64,000 bases of DNA from Actinacidiphila cocklensis (GCF_907177275.1 NZ_CAJSLV010000059.1:62001-126000), one strand, 5' to 3'. Shown: positions 24,249 to 33,994, counted from the stretch's first letter. Numbers and translations are program-made. Notes: a model not told the origin generated them from the letters alone.

Positions 24249-25148
24249 ATGCAGATCCATCGTATCCGCCATGCGCGCGGCTTCACGGTCCTGCCCAACG
24301 CGCTGCTGCAAGACCGGCGGCTGTCCTACACCGCCCGCGGCCTGCTCGCCGACCTCCTCTCCCGCCCCGACGGCTGGCGCGAGGACGGCCGCCACATGGC
24401 AGACACCAGCCCGCAGGGACGCCTCGCCGTCGCGAAGGCCCTCCGCGAGCTGACCGCCTTCGGCTACTACCGCGTCGAGCGGGTACGCCGCCCCGACGGC
24501 ACCTTCGTCAGCGAGACCCACGTCTACGACATCCCGCAGGTGGGACCGGGTGCCGTACGTCCGGGCTCCGGTCGATCGACCGCCGGTTCCCGTGACGCCC
24601 ACCCCGTAAAGGACCGCGGGAAAGAACCCACCCTCCCCGCCCAGCGGACGGCGAGCCCGGACCCGGGTGGGCAGCGGGACGTCGCATCCCCACCCCCGAG
24701 CCCGGCACTCACCGAGGCGGCGGCTGTGCTCCACCAGGTGACCGCAGCGGAGCCCCGCCTGCGCCTCGGCGCGGCGGAGGCGCTGACGCTCGCGCCCCTT
24801 GCGGCGCCCTGGCTGGAGCGCGGCCTCGGCCCCCGCGACCTCTCTTTCGCCCTGCTGGGCGGCCTGCCCGAGCGGGTCCACAGCGCGACAGCGTTCCTGC
24901 GCGACCGCCTGACCCGCAAGCTCCCCCCGGAGCCGGTCGCCGTACCGCCTCCGCCTCGCAGGTACGAGTGCCCCGGCTGCGCACGCCCCACCCCGCACGA
25001 GGGCACCTGCCGCACCTGCGCAGGAGCGGATGCCCCACCGCCCGACGCCGTCGACGAGCGCGCCCGTACCGCCGCACGCGGACGAGCCCTGGCCCGCGCC
25101 GCCCTCAACGGCCACCGTCCGGGCCAGCTGACCGGCGCAAGAGCCTGA
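24249..25148 (+). CDS. Winged-helix replication/transfer-type protein
   Basis: 299 residues from ATG 24249 after AAGGAG. The N-terminus MQIHRIRHARGFTVLPNALL, then RGLLADLLSRPDGW and VAKALRELTAFGYYRVER, is the helix-turn-helix module of RepA-like proteins that pair with DUF2637 proteins on streptomycete integrative elements. The middle is a Pro-rich linker; a zinc-finger-like CPGCARPTPHEGTCRTC lies near residue 240, followed by a basic helix. Probably plasmid/AICE-derived; DNA-binding role inferred. The next gene is a truncated DUF2637 gene. Confidence 0.75.
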   Translation: MQIHRIRHARGFTVLPNALLQDRRLSYTARGLLADLLSRPDGWREDGRHMADTSPQGRLAVAKALRELTAFGYYRVERVRRPDGTFVSETHVYDIPQVGPGAVRPGSGRSTAGSRDAHPVKDRGKEPTLPAQRTASPDPGGQRDVASPPPSPALTEAAAVLHQVTAAEPRLRLGAAEALTLAPLAAPWLERGLGPRDLSFALLGGLPERVHSATAFLRDRLTRKLPPEPVAVPPPPRRYECPGCARPTPHEGTCRTCAGADAPPPDAVDERARTAARGRALARAALNGHRPGQLTGARA

Positions 25149-25276
25149 CCTCGCCTTTCGCGGCTGGTGCCGCCCCGCGCCCGTCCCTGCCCTGACGCGC
25201 GCCCTTCTCCCCTGAACCGGCTGACGCCCCGGCCTGCCCCGAGCGGCGCCGCCCACCGCCCTGCCTGGAGTCCCGC

Positions 25277-25810
25277 ATGCCCACGCCCGTACCGCCACCG
25301 CCCGACCGGACCGCCCCGATATCGCACCGGCCCCGGTCGCTCCCCTTCGACCGCCTCGTGATCCTCCTGCTCGGCGCCTGCGGCTGCGTGCTGTCCTTCG
25401 ACTCGCTGCGCCAGGTCGCCCTGGCCACCCACGTCCGCCCCGACCTGAGCTACCTCTTCCCCGTCGTCATCGACGGCTTCATCGCGTACGGCGTCCGCGC
25501 GATCCTCCTGCTCCGCGACGCCCCCCGCAGCGCCCGCCTCTACGCCTGGACCCTCTTCGGCACCGCCACCGCCGCCCCGCACAGGTCCTCGCCTGGCGCC
25601 TGCAGCGCTTGGCCCAACGCCCCGCACCGAGCCGTCAAGCTCGAGCGGCGATGGCCCGCAGTTCGCTCGCCCACCACGGCGTCGGCGCTGCAGCGCCTCC
25701 GGCGCCACAGCCGCCGGGTAGTGACCCAGCATCCACCCACCGCCGCGCCCGCTGAACCGAGCGCCTTCCTGGGACCGTGGGCTAAGACGGCTCCCAGGAA
25801 GGCCCCATGA
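25277..25810 (+). pseudogene. DUF2637 membrane protein, truncated
   Basis: Normal DUF2637 start: a membrane segment FDRLVILLLGACGCVLSF, then PDLSYLFPVVIDGFIAYGVR and LYAWTLFGTATAA. These proteins usually have four membrane helices and continue with SIWANALHA; here the protein diverges at about base 25575 into basic low-complexity sequence up to the stop. Loss of the last helices suggests recombination. DUF2637 proteins are partners of Rep-like genes on mobile elements. Confidence 0.75.
25764..25802. terminator. Terminator-like hairpin
   Basis: Arms CCTTCCTGGGACCG and CGGCTCCCAGGAAGG pair with one bulge around a 10-base loop. Confidence 0.6.
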
Positions 25811-26020
25811 GAGCCTTGTCGCGGCTCCTGATCGGGACCAGAGGCGGGCACCGTGGGAGTGAGTCACCTCAGCGGCGTAGGGAGAGTCAGCGGGCGTTGA
25901 CAGTGCACCGCCGCCAGCGGAATCCGCTTCCGCGGAGCGAAGCCGATCGTCGGCATCCGGAGACTATGCTGCGACAACGGTCCGGCTGCTGCCGGTTGTA
26001 CGTTCCCTGGGGGGGATCTC
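25811..26020. other. Leader region of the FG-GAP gene, no gene seen
   Basis: Non-coding sequence upstream of the secreted FG-GAP gene; ends in a strong GGGGGGG ribosome site. Confidence 0.5.
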
Positions 26021-27259
26021 ATGCGCACGTCACTGCGTGCTGCCTTCGTGACGGCTGTCGCCGCTCTGGGTCTTGCGGCGGCCTCGGTGGCACCTGTTCA
26101 TGCCGCGGTGGGGTACGAGCGCTGCCCGAAGGGAAGGTTCTGCGTCTTCGACGGCGGGAGCGGCGATGGGGCGATGGTGTCCTACTCCACGCCGCAGTCG
26201 TCTCTGGGCACATGGTCGAAGCGCGCGGTCTCGGTTTACAACCGCACCGGTTTCGAGAAGGTCTGCATGTACAGCAAGGCCGGCTACGTCATCGGATCCG
26301 ATGGCGTGTTCGCCGAGGTAGTAGGGGTCGGAAGTGAGGTCAACCTCGCGTACTTTGGCGAGGGGAACACGACCCTGCGTCACAACCTCGGCTCGGTCCG
26401 CTGGGCGCAAACGGAGCGGCAGTGCGACGGCCACCCCGAACCCATCGAATGGAACGACCCGTACTACGCGCTGGGCAACACCTGGCCGGCACAGGCGTTC
26501 GGTGACCTCAACCGGGACGGGACTCCCGACCTGCTGAACCGCACCTACAGCGGCCGGCTGTGGCTCCTGCGCGGCGACGGCACCGGCACACTGATCGGGA
26601 CCGGCTGGAACGCCATGACGGCCATCACCCGGCACGGCGATCTCACCGGCGACGGCACCGAGGACCTGCTGGCCTGGGACACCGCGGGGCGGCTGTGGAC
26701 GTACCCCGGCACCGGCAGGGGCGGCTTCGGCGCCCGCCTGCTCGTCGGATCGGGCTGGAACACCATGATCGCCATCCAGGCCACGGGCGACCTCACCGGC
26801 GACGGCAAGGGCGACCTGGTGGCCCGCGACAAGGCCGGCCACCTCTGGATGTACCCGGGCACCGGCAAGGGCAGGTTCGGAACCCGCCATTACGTCGGAG
26901 GGGGCTGGAACACCATGGGTGCCCTCGCCGCACCGGGCGACGCGAGCGGTGACCACCGCAACGACCTCATCTCCAGTGACACGGCCGGCCGCCTGTGGCT
27001 CTATCCCGGCAACGGCAAGGGCGGCTTCACCTCCCGCAAGCTGATCGGCTCCGGCGGCTGGCGCCCCTTCATCACGCTGATCAGCACGGGGGACCACAAC
27101 CACGACGGCCACCCCGACCTGATCGCGGCGGCCAACGGCAAGGGCAGTGACAGCCCCCTCCCGGAGAGCTCGGTCCGGCTGTACCTGAGCAGGAGCGGCG
27201 GAAGCCTCAACGGGGGCCTCGACGCGGGCGCTCTGGACACCGGCGACGCCCTGTTCTGA
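26021..27259 (+). CDS. Secreted FG-GAP/VCBS repeat protein with I36-like N-terminus
   Basis: 412 residues. Signal peptide (AAFVTAVAALGLAAASVAPV, cleavage near VHA-AVG). Residues ~30-125 resemble peptidase-inhibitor family I36/beta-gamma-crystallin: YERCPKGRFCVFDGGSGDGA and SVYNRT. Residues ~150-390 are about five FG-GAP repeats of ~48 residues, each with a calcium-binding DLTGDGKGDLVARD-type loop followed by GHLWMYPGTGKG, forming a beta-propeller-like domain. Extracellular, probably binding or inhibitory. One of three such proteins in 10 kb. Confidence 0.88.
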   Translation: MRTSLRAAFVTAVAALGLAAASVAPVHAAVGYERCPKGRFCVFDGGSGDGAMVSYSTPQSSLGTWSKRAVSVYNRTGFEKVCMYSKAGYVIGSDGVFAEVVGVGSEVNLAYFGEGNTTLRHNLGSVRWAQTERQCDGHPEPIEWNDPYYALGNTWPAQAFGDLNRDGTPDLLNRTYSGRLWLLRGDGTGTLIGTGWNAMTAITRHGDLTGDGTEDLLAWDTAGRLWTYPGTGRGGFGARLLVGSGWNTMIAIQATGDLTGDGKGDLVARDKAGHLWMYPGTGKGRFGTRHYVGGGWNTMGALAAPGDASGDHRNDLISSDTAGRLWLYPGNGKGGFTSRKLIGSGGWRPFITLISTGDHNHDGHPDLIAAANGKGSDSPLPESSVRLYLSRSGGSLNGGLDAGALDTGDALF

Positions 27260-27501
27260 CCAGTGATTTTGTTCACGAGTTCGGGACGGCGGATGTGCAC
27301 GACTTCCGGCAGGCGTCCCGTCCGGGCCGTGGCCGATGTTCCCGAGAACGGGAGGTACCCTGCTCACCGCTTCCGAAGACGGCGGGGCGCACCACAAAAG
27401 CGAACGGCGCCTGAGCTCCGGCCCGAATCCGCGCCGGTCTCAGGCAGCGCCCTGAGCTTGTCTCCCCGGCCGCTGTCAGTCCCTGTTCGTAGGATCACCG
27501 C

Positions 27502-28038
27502 ATGTCCGACGCCTTCACCGTCCTGTGGACCCATGACACCTGCCGTGCCCTGCGCAAGGCGGGGCGCGCGGGCGAACGGCCGCCGGTCGCCTCCAGCGGT
27601 GTTCACTCCTCCCTGCCCGCGTGGTCGGGTGCTCGTGCCGGGGACGACGTGTACGCGCTGCACGTCAACCGATGCGAGGTGTTCGTGGTGAGCCGGATGC
27701 GAGTGGTCGACGTGGAGCGTCACGACTGCTGCGGCACGGCCCCCGCCACCTGGCGGGACCCGGCGTATCCCGGCCATGACGACTGGTCGATGCTCGGCGC
27801 CGGCGGCTGCGGCGCCCAGGCGGTGCATGTGGACGCGACGCCCGTACGCTTCGACGCACCCCTCCCCGGCGAACTCCTCACACGACTCACCTGGCGCAAC
27901 CGCCGAGGGCAGACCCGTGGTCTGAAGTTCGTGGTGGATGGTCGCCTCGAAAGATCGGTCAGCCTCCAGGGGTTCTACCGTCTGACTCCCGAGTCCGCTG
28001 ACGAACTGGCGGACGTCGTGAGCTGTTCCGCTTCTTGA
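27502..28038 (+). CDS. Hypothetical protein
   Basis: 178 residues: SDAFTVLWTHDTCRALRKAG, then SLPAWSGARAGDDVYALHVN and RCEVFVVSRMRVVDV. The combination of a small beta barrel with GDDVYALHVN...VFVVSRM recalls EVE/PUA-like RNA- or base-binding domains, but this is weak. Two cysteines occur in HDCCGT. Ends convergently 69 bases from the FAD reductase gene; no terminator seen between. Confidence 0.7.
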   Translation: MSDAFTVLWTHDTCRALRKAGRAGERPPVASSGVHSSLPAWSGARAGDDVYALHVNRCEVFVVSRMRVVDVERHDCCGTAPATWRDPAYPGHDDWSMLGAGGCGAQAVHVDATPVRFDAPLPGELLTRLTWRNRRGQTRGLKFVVDGRLERSVSLQGFYRLTPESADELADVVSCSAS

Positions 28039-28106
28039 TCCTGCTGGTGCACACCGCGCGGTCCGGGCACCTTCGTCAAGGCCGGATGAGCAACCGTGCG
28101 TCCCGC

Positions 28107-29000
28107 TCAGATGCCTCGTAGGTCGTAGTACGCCCGCAGCGCGGCCTCGCTTCCGGAGCCGGTGGCGGCCATGATGCGCTCGAAGCGGGCGGAGCGCAGA
28201 TCCCCGGCGACCAGGATGCGGGAGTGCTGCCGGTCGGGCGGGCAGTAGCCGGACGTGTCCGCCACGAGGTCACCCGGCGGGACCACGGGCGCGCTGCCCA
28301 GGTTCGCGAACACCGCGTCGACCGTCCGGGAGCCGGAGCGCCCCTCCCGGTCGACCCACTCGGCCATGAACGCGGAATCCCCGCCCTCCACCACCGACAA
28401 GTCAGCGACCGGCAACAACATCACGCGGGCATCACCGCGCACCTCGTCGACCTTGTAGTCGTCCTCCGGCGGGTAAGCGACCACCACGGTCGCATCGAGC
28501 GATGGGTGGGCGCGCAGGAACGTGCCGAGAGGACGATCGGCACCGAGCACGAGGACAGAACCGGCCGCCGCGTCCGCGGCCTTGGCACCCCAGAGTGTCG
28601 GCAGGTCCGCGCCCGTCGCCACGGTCAACCACGGAGCCGCCGAGACGGGAACCGGCCCCACCCCGGTCGCGACGACCGCGTAACGGGCGCTGACGGTACG
28701 CCCGTTGTCCGTCGTGACGACCACGTGGTCCTCGTAGGCCCGTAGCCCGGTCACCCGCACCCCGAGCTCCACCTCGCACAACTCCGCCCGCGCAACGTCC
28801 CCCGCAATAGCAGCGGCAAGCTCCGGCCCCCTGGTGTGACCGCCCACGACGTTGTTGACGGCGGCGATGTGCTTGAGCTTGGCGCACAGCGCGTCCGGCT
28901 CGATCAGCACCGACCGCATCCCGACGCTCGCGGCCATCACCGCCGCCGCACACCCGGCAGGGCCGCCACCGACGATGACCAGGTCCGTAGTCGCTGTCAT
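28107..29000 (-). CDS. FAD-dependent pyridine-nucleotide oxidoreductase-like protein
   Basis: 297 residues of the thioredoxin-reductase-like group: VIVGGGPAGCAAAVMAASVG binds FAD, YAVVATGVGPVPVSAAPW follows, and VLVLGADRPLGTFLRAHP occupies the NADPH site but lacks the standard GxGxxA. RILVAGDLRSARFERIMAAT is the second FAD motif. There is no CxxC redox pair, so it is not thioredoxin reductase; similar proteins act as ferredoxin-NADP or dithiol-independent oxidases. Starts 5 bases after the frameshifted isochorismatase-like gene, same strand, so one operon. Confidence 0.85.
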   Translation of the reverse strand: MTATTDLVIVGGGPAGCAAAVMAASVGMRSVLIEPDALCAKLKHIAAVNNVVGGHTRGPELAAAIAGDVARAELCEVELGVRVTGLRAYEDHVVVTTDNGRTVSARYAVVATGVGPVPVSAAPWLTVATGADLPTLWGAKAADAAAGSVLVLGADRPLGTFLRAHPSLDATVVVAYPPEDDYKVDEVRGDARVMLLPVADLSVVEGGDSAFMAEWVDREGRSGSRTVDAVFANLGSAPVVPPGDLVADTSGYCPPDRQHSRILVAGDLRSARFERIMAATGSGSEAALRAYYDLRGI

Positions 29001-29004
29001 CCGC

Positions 29005-29588
29005 CTATTCCAGCACCGGGACCTCCGGCGTCGGGGGAAGTCGGGCCAGGAGGTCCTCCGTGGTGATCAATTGACGCGGACCGATGAGTCGGCGGCCGAC
29101 CGTGAGGCCCGCGTCGTGGACCGCGGACCCTGCGTCGCTGGCGGAGGCATCGGTGAGCACCCAGGGCGCGTAGCCCCGCTCGAAGGCGTCTGCCGCGGAC
29201 TTCAGCACGCAGCTCTCGGTCGCGATGCCGCAGAGGACGAGATCCGTCCAGCCCGCCTCGGCAACGAGAGTGACCGCCTCGCCGGTGAACAGGGAGTACC
29301 CGACCTTGTCGAGCACGGCGTGGGCTGATGCGGCCTGCCCCGCCAGCTCCGGAACGATGTCCGTCTCGGGCGGGCTCAGCAACCGGCTCCAGCGGAAAAA
29401 CCGCTCGAAGGAGCTACCCGGGTAGTTGCGGTAGCGGGTGAAGACGACGGGACGTCCGGCCGCGGACCACCGCGATCGGAGATCACGGGAACGACGTGTC
29501 GGCTGTGGTGGTTGACGAAGCCGATCTGCACGTCGACGACGATCAGGGCAGCGCCGTCGACGTTCACCCCGGCATCCGTGACGTCCAT
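29005..29588 (-). pseudogene. Isochorismatase-family cysteine hydrolase, frameshifted
   Basis: N-terminal frame ALIVVDVQIGFVNHHSRHVV then VPVISD; after a shift near 29480 the family sequence goes on as DLRSRWSAAGRPVVFTRYRN and YPGSSFERFFRW. The catalytic Asp (DVQ), Lys (LDKVGYS) and Cys (ATESC) are all present, split over two frames. Without the shift it would be ~195 residues, the normal length. Either a true pseudogene or a sequencing error. Directly upstream of the FAD reductase in the same operon. Confidence 0.8.
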
Positions 29589-29663
29589 GGCCTTGTTCTC
29601 CCGTCGTCAGCCCGCAGTGTCCCGGAGAGCGTCCTGCGCGCCACCGCAGTCCTTCCGCGAGCC

Positions 29664-29763
29664 TCATCGCCGCGCATCGACGGAGGGACCCAGCAGTTCC
29701 AGCGCCTCCGCCCAGCGGAAACGGTCAGCGCCGCCGCCCGACTTCGGCGGAACTCCGACGATA
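29664..29763 (-). pseudogene. Flavoprotein C-terminal fragment
   Basis: Reads GVPPKSGGGADRFRWAEALE then LLGPSVDARR and a stop, matching the last ~25 residues of the intact flavoprotein at 13031-13585 (RFRWEEALELLGPAVDARR). Nothing of the N-terminal FMN site is present. A third shorter trace (PKAGGGADRF) is visible on the minus strand near 45815. Confidence 0.7.
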
Positions 29764-29889
29764 AGGCGGCGGGCGCATCAGCGAGTGCCCGGCCGAGTAG
29801 GGCTGACCGCCCATCCCATAAGTAGTGGTTCGCCATCTATGGACGTCCTGTCAACTGCTCCCGCTCCGCAGATCACCGTTCCGGGGCCG

Positions 29890-30065
29890 CGGTCGTGAGC
29901 ACCTCTCCCCCCCGCTGACGTCGTCGGTGTCGGCTCGGTGAGGATGTCGCGGCCTGCCTCGCTCATGTAGATCGCGTCGACGCTGCCGAACCGGGCTTGG
30001 GTTTAGTCGAGCCCGAGCAGGTCGGCGGCCTGCCGGACACCAAACCACCGTCGCAGCCGCTGATC
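29890..30065 (-). pseudogene. Unrecognised gene fragment with internal stop
   Basis: Minus strand reads LRRWFGVRQAADLLGLD, TAA, then TQARFGSVDAIYMSEAGRDI and LTE. The sequence on both sides of the stop is clearly one protein, so a sense codon became TAA at 30003-30005. Family not recognised; phrase WFGVRQAADLLGLD suggests a helix-turn-helix. Confidence 0.4.
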
Positions 30066-30251
30066 CGAGCACTTTCCCGGGCACCCGGCATCCGGCACCC
30101 CTGGTTGCGAATTCGCCTGGGCTGAGCGCTGCATCAGCCCAGGCGAGTCCGCAACGCGTTGGCGAGCTCGTGGTGGAGTCGCCCTGCCAAGTCGTACGAA
30201 GTCGAGCATCACAGCGCGCATCCATATGAGCGAGTTGTGCCCACAACCAAC

Positions 30252-30640
30252 TCAGACGTCGATACGGGCGACCTTCCGGCCCACCTTCAGGTACAGCTCC
30301 GCACCGTCGAGTGCACCGGCCTCGCCTACGGCGGCGGCCAGCGTCTGCTGCACGGAAGCCTCCGTCAGCTGCGTGGTGTGCTGATCCCCGTCCGCTTCGC
30401 GGATGAGGCGGAGCCCGTTCTGCTGAGCCACGCGGCGGACGGCGGACACGCTGGGAGCGAAGTCCAGCGTGCGGCTGATCAGCGCACCCAGGGTGTCTTC
30501 GGCGTGGTCCTTCAAGGAGACGACGGGGAGGTTCTGAGCGTCTCCGAAGGAGCGCTTGGAAAAGCGCGCGGTGAACTCCTCGCGGGCGGCGGCAGCGGCG
30601 CCAAGGCCATGGATCGCGGCCACTACCTCGCCGGCCAGGC
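30252..30640 (-). pseudogene. Unrecognised gene, 5' end lost
   Basis: About 125 codons ending VGEAGALDGAELYLKVGRKV-ARIDV at 30252, with RFSKRSFGDAQNLPVVSLKD upstream; natural soluble alpha/beta composition. Upstream of 30640 the frame is only the antisense of the plus-strand gene. The start is therefore missing or lies in a non-ATG codon. Function unknown. The two fragments meet head to head at 30640. Confidence 0.45.
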
Positions 30641-31065
30641 TGATACGCGAGGTCCTGCTCGCCGTCCTCCCGTTCGCGGCCGGCCCCGCCGACGCATGGC
30701 CCGCCGACGACCGGTGGCCGGACATCCTCCCGGCCCGGTTCGTCCAGCGCTGCGCACCCGAGACCCCCGTACACCAGGACGCCGGGGCCTGGACGGCCTG
30801 GTGGCGCGGCCTGACGGGACAGCGGCGCGACACCGGGATCAAGACGGCCGACGCCGCCGCCGAGCTGCAACTAACAGACTGGCTCACTTACTTCAGTCCA
30901 TGCGCGGCGGCCGAAAGCCGCAACTGGCGCTGGTGGAAGGGCGGGTCAAGGGGACGCAGCACCGGCTGGATCCGGTTCAGCATCGACGAACACCCCTACC
31001 GGGGCCGCCGCGCCCTACTCTGGCTGATCGAAGCCGCAGGAGGCCACGACATCGACCTGGCGTGA
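30637..31065 (+). pseudogene. Streptomycete hypothetical protein, 5' end unclear
   Basis: Coding character begins at LIREVLLAVLPFAAGPADAW and runs through HQDAGAWTAWWRGLTGQRRD and GGSRGRSTGWIRFSIDEHPY to LLWLIEAAGGHDIDLA. This resembles a Trp-rich streptomycete family that I know only as hypothetical, normally starting MTREE...; the ATG has been lost at the junction near 30637, and upstream TTG/GTG codons lack ribosome sites. Confidence 0.5.
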
Positions 31066-31379
31066 GCCGCACCGCACACCGGCCATGGCCCGCTCTCGGG
31101 GCACGGCATCAGCCCGCCCACGGAGCTCCCAGTGTGTCGGCGTCACTCAGGGCCAGGGCTCGCCGGCCGCCGCCCACCCTCCGCGCCCTTCACGGCGTCG
31201 GCGCCTGCGCCCGCCGATTCGGTCACGGTCTGCGACCCATCGCCAGACCTCCTCCGAAGTCGGGGAAATGTTGCGAACATGCGGTCGTAGACTCACCTGG
31301 CCCGGCTGAGCCGCATGCTCGCCGTGAGCCCCTACTGCACGTCGCGCGCTCGCGCGACGCTCACATCCCTGGGGGGGTT
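31066..31379. other. Intergenic, no gene; possible operator
   Basis: 314 bases ahead of the second FG-GAP gene. An interrupted palindrome ATGTT-GCG-AACAT lies at 31268-31280. Ends in a GGGGGGG ribosome site shared in style by all three FG-GAP genes. Confidence 0.4.
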
Positions 31380-33149
31380 GTGTCCGCATTCTCCTCGGCG
31401 CGTCTCCGTACGCGCCGCCGCAGCCGTCTTGTGGCTGCCTGCACCACCGGCGTCCTTGCCGTCGGCGCCGTCGCGCTCGGTCCGACCACGCTCGCGCACG
31501 CCGACACCGCCGTACCGCACGGCACGAAGACCACCACACCCGAGCGCACCGCTCCGAAGCCGAGCCTCGACCTCTCGAAGCTCGGCAAGACGCCGACCCA
31601 GGCGCTCTCCCAGTCCACGACCACCGCCGCCCGGGTGACGACCCCGCGCTACGACTACGACGGCGACGGCATCAGCGACTTCTTCGTCCAGAAGCAGGGC
31701 AACGGCCGTCCCGGCGACGTCGGCGTCTGGTCGAGCAAGAACCGGAAACTCGTGAGCGCTGGTCCCGCGCCGGTCCAGTTCCGGGAACTCATCAACCCCG
31801 GCAACCTGACCCCCGACTACAGCGGAAACGAGGTGCTCGGCCTGACCGAGTCCGGGGACCTCAGCATGTACCGCGGCTCGGACTTCACACACGCCTCATG
31901 GATCTGGACCTGCCCCGGCTGGCAGATCTACAACCAGGTCATCGCCGTCGGCGACATCGACGGCAACGGGTTTGGCGACCTGCTGGCCCGCACCCCGTCC
32001 GGGGACCTCTACCTGTTCAAGGGCAACGGCGAGACCGCGCCGTTCGCGCCACGGGTCAAGGTCGGTACCGGCTGGGGCATCTACGACCAGCTGATCGGCG
32101 CCGGCGACATCACCGGCACCGGCCAGGAGACGCTGGTGGCGCGCGACCTCAACGGCGCGCTGTGGATGTACAAACTCAACGGCAAGTCCGCCGCTCCGAT
32201 CGCCCCGCGCGTCCAGATCGGCACCGGCTGGGGCATCTACAACCAGATCATCGGCCTGGGTGACGACAAGAACCACCAGGGCCAGATCCTCGGCCGTACA
32301 GCGAACGGCGCCCTCTACAGCTACGCGGGGCAGCCCGGCGGGACCGGCATCCACACGCTGGGCGCTCACGTCGGCGCGGGTACGGGATGGAACATGCACC
32401 TGGTGGCCGGCCAGGGCCATGCCCCGGTCTACGGCAAGAACAGCCTGCTGGGCCAGAACGCCGCAGGCACCCTTTATCGCTACGCCTCACTCGACAACGG
32501 CAAACTGGGCAGCCGTACCCAGGCAAGCGACACCGGTTTCTTCGGGAACTTGCCGCTCTTCGGCTCGGTCTCGCTCACCGACTCCAACGAGACGCCCGTC
32601 CTGGGCATCTCCCAGGGCACGCTCTTCGACTGGGGCAACCACACGAACAACGACGGCTGGGGCAGCTACAACCTGGTCAACGGCCCCGGCGACCTGAACG
32701 GCGACGGCAAGGCCGACCTGCTCGCGCGGGACACCGGCGGCGTGCTGTGGCTGCAACCCGGCCGGGGTGACGGCCACTACTCCGCAAGGGTCAGGATCGG
32801 CGGCGGCTGGAAGGGCTACAACAAGATCACCGGCTCCGGCGACATCAACGGCGACGGCTACAACGACATCGTCGCCCGCGACGGCAATGGCCACCTCTAC
32901 CTCTACCAGGGCACCGGCAAGGGCTCCGCGCCGTTCAAGACCCGCGTCTACATCGGCGGCGGCTGGAACACGTACAACAAGATCGCCTCCCCCGGCGACC
33001 TCGACGGCGACGGCCGCGCCGACCTCGTCGGCGTCAACTCCACCGGCGTCCTCTACCGCTACAGCGGCACAGGCAGAGCCGGCACAGCCACGTTCAAGGC
33101 GCGCGTGCAGATCGGAACCGGCTGGAACACGTACGTCAGACTTTTCTGA
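31380..33149 (+). CDS. Secreted FG-GAP/VCBS repeat protein
   Basis: 589 residues from GTG 31380, placed 2-3 bases after GGGGGGG; although the frame is open much further upstream, the residues there are not protein-like and this start gives a proper signal peptide (ACTTGVLAVGAVALGPTTLA, cleavage near AHA-DTA). Residues ~85-589 form about nine ~50-residue repeats of the type GDLNGDGKADLLARDTGGVL-WLQPG. Several loops keep a calcium-binding DxDGDG pattern (YDYDGDGISD near residue 95). Likely an extracellular beta-propeller. A hairpin terminator follows. Confidence 0.87.
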   Translation: MSAFSSARLRTRRRSRLVAACTTGVLAVGAVALGPTTLAHADTAVPHGTKTTTPERTAPKPSLDLSKLGKTPTQALSQSTTTAARVTTPRYDYDGDGISDFFVQKQGNGRPGDVGVWSSKNRKLVSAGPAPVQFRELINPGNLTPDYSGNEVLGLTESGDLSMYRGSDFTHASWIWTCPGWQIYNQVIAVGDIDGNGFGDLLARTPSGDLYLFKGNGETAPFAPRVKVGTGWGIYDQLIGAGDITGTGQETLVARDLNGALWMYKLNGKSAAPIAPRVQIGTGWGIYNQIIGLGDDKNHQGQILGRTANGALYSYAGQPGGTGIHTLGAHVGAGTGWNMHLVAGQGHAPVYGKNSLLGQNAAGTLYRYASLDNGKLGSRTQASDTGFFGNLPLFGSVSLTDSNETPVLGISQGTLFDWGNHTNNDGWGSYNLVNGPGDLNGDGKADLLARDTGGVLWLQPGRGDGHYSARVRIGGGWKGYNKITGSGDINGDGYNDIVARDGNGHLYLYQGTGKGSAPFKTRVYIGGGWNTYNKIASPGDLDGDGRADLVGVNSTGVLYRYSGTGRAGTATFKARVQIGTGWNTYVRLF

Positions 33150-33184
33150 ACCAACTCCCCCGCGCCGACCGTGGCGCACCTGAC

Positions 33185-33212
33185 GCCGGCACCTGGATCC
33201 GCAGGTGCCGGC
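33185..33212 (+). terminator. Terminator of the second FG-GAP gene
   Basis: Perfect 11-bp arms GCCGGCACCTG / CAGGTGCCGGC with a 6-base loop, 36 bases after the stop. Confidence 0.85.
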
Positions 33213-33350
33213 CTCGGCCGTTGTGGTGCTCACGAGGACGTGCCGCGCGGTCTCCTGCGCTCGGGCGGTGGTGAGGCGGGGAGACGCCGCCCGCAGGAAA
33301 AGCGAGCCGAAGTCGTCTTGGGTCGAGGAATCCTGGCCGTCCTCCAAGAG

Positions 33351-33430
33351 CTGCTGGATCTGACGACACGACAGTGCCTTGATGGTGAGTTCGCGGGCAA
33401 GGAGCGTATCGATCACGAGGCTGCAACGGC
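33351..33430. repeat. Dispersed repeat shared with 45716-45802
   Basis: About 80 bases with GAGTTCGCGGGCAA and GAGGCTGCAACGGC in common. On the minus strand both encode RCSL.ID.L.AREL.I.AL, so it may be a gene-end fragment. Confidence 0.55.
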
Positions 33431-33994
33431 GGCCCGTGCAAGTCGAGGCCGTGCAATCAGCCACGTTGGGAGTGCTGAGGGTGCTTCATGAGCGACGACG
33501 CCAAGAGCTACGACGCAAGTGACATCACCGGCTGTGCCAGCTCCGTCGGCGTCGCCGCCCTCTCCCCCGATGGGGGCGTAAGCGGCACCGCCTCGCTCAA
33601 CCTCGTGCTCGACCACGCGCTCGGCACCCTCGGCGGGGTGCGCGCCACTGCGACCGTCCCCAACCGACTGCCTGGAGGACATCGGGCGGCGGCCACGCCC
33701 ATCGCTCCCTCCAGGTCGGCGGCCCGCACGGCCTGCTCGGCATCGTCAGGGTTCTCTCCCGGCGAATTGAACTCCGCCAGCCGAATCGCGTCCGGCTCCA
33801 CGACGGCTCGTTGTCCGGCGTGGCTCGGCGACCCCGACGCCGTGCGCGCCACGGTCCGCCCGCGGGGCGACCACCGGGGCTTCAGGCGTTGTTGCGCTGT
33901 TTCTGATGAGGAGTAGGTTGTCCCTGCGCCGGGGGGAACCGAACGCTGTGGCGGCATCATGATGCCGCGCTTTGAGCCCGGGGGGGCGTTTTCC
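33431..33994. other. No confident gene
   Basis: Open frames exist on both strands. The minus-strand stretch VEPDAIRLAEFNSPGENPDD looks most protein-like, but no start, family or ribosome site supports it. The end of this interval is the leader of the third FG-GAP gene. Confidence 0.35.

Noticed and set aside
30159..31379. Upstream extension of the second FG-GAP protein to 996 residues
   Set aside because: The extra 407 residues lack protein-like composition and overlap other coding traces; the GTG at 31380 has a ribosome site and gives a good signal peptide.
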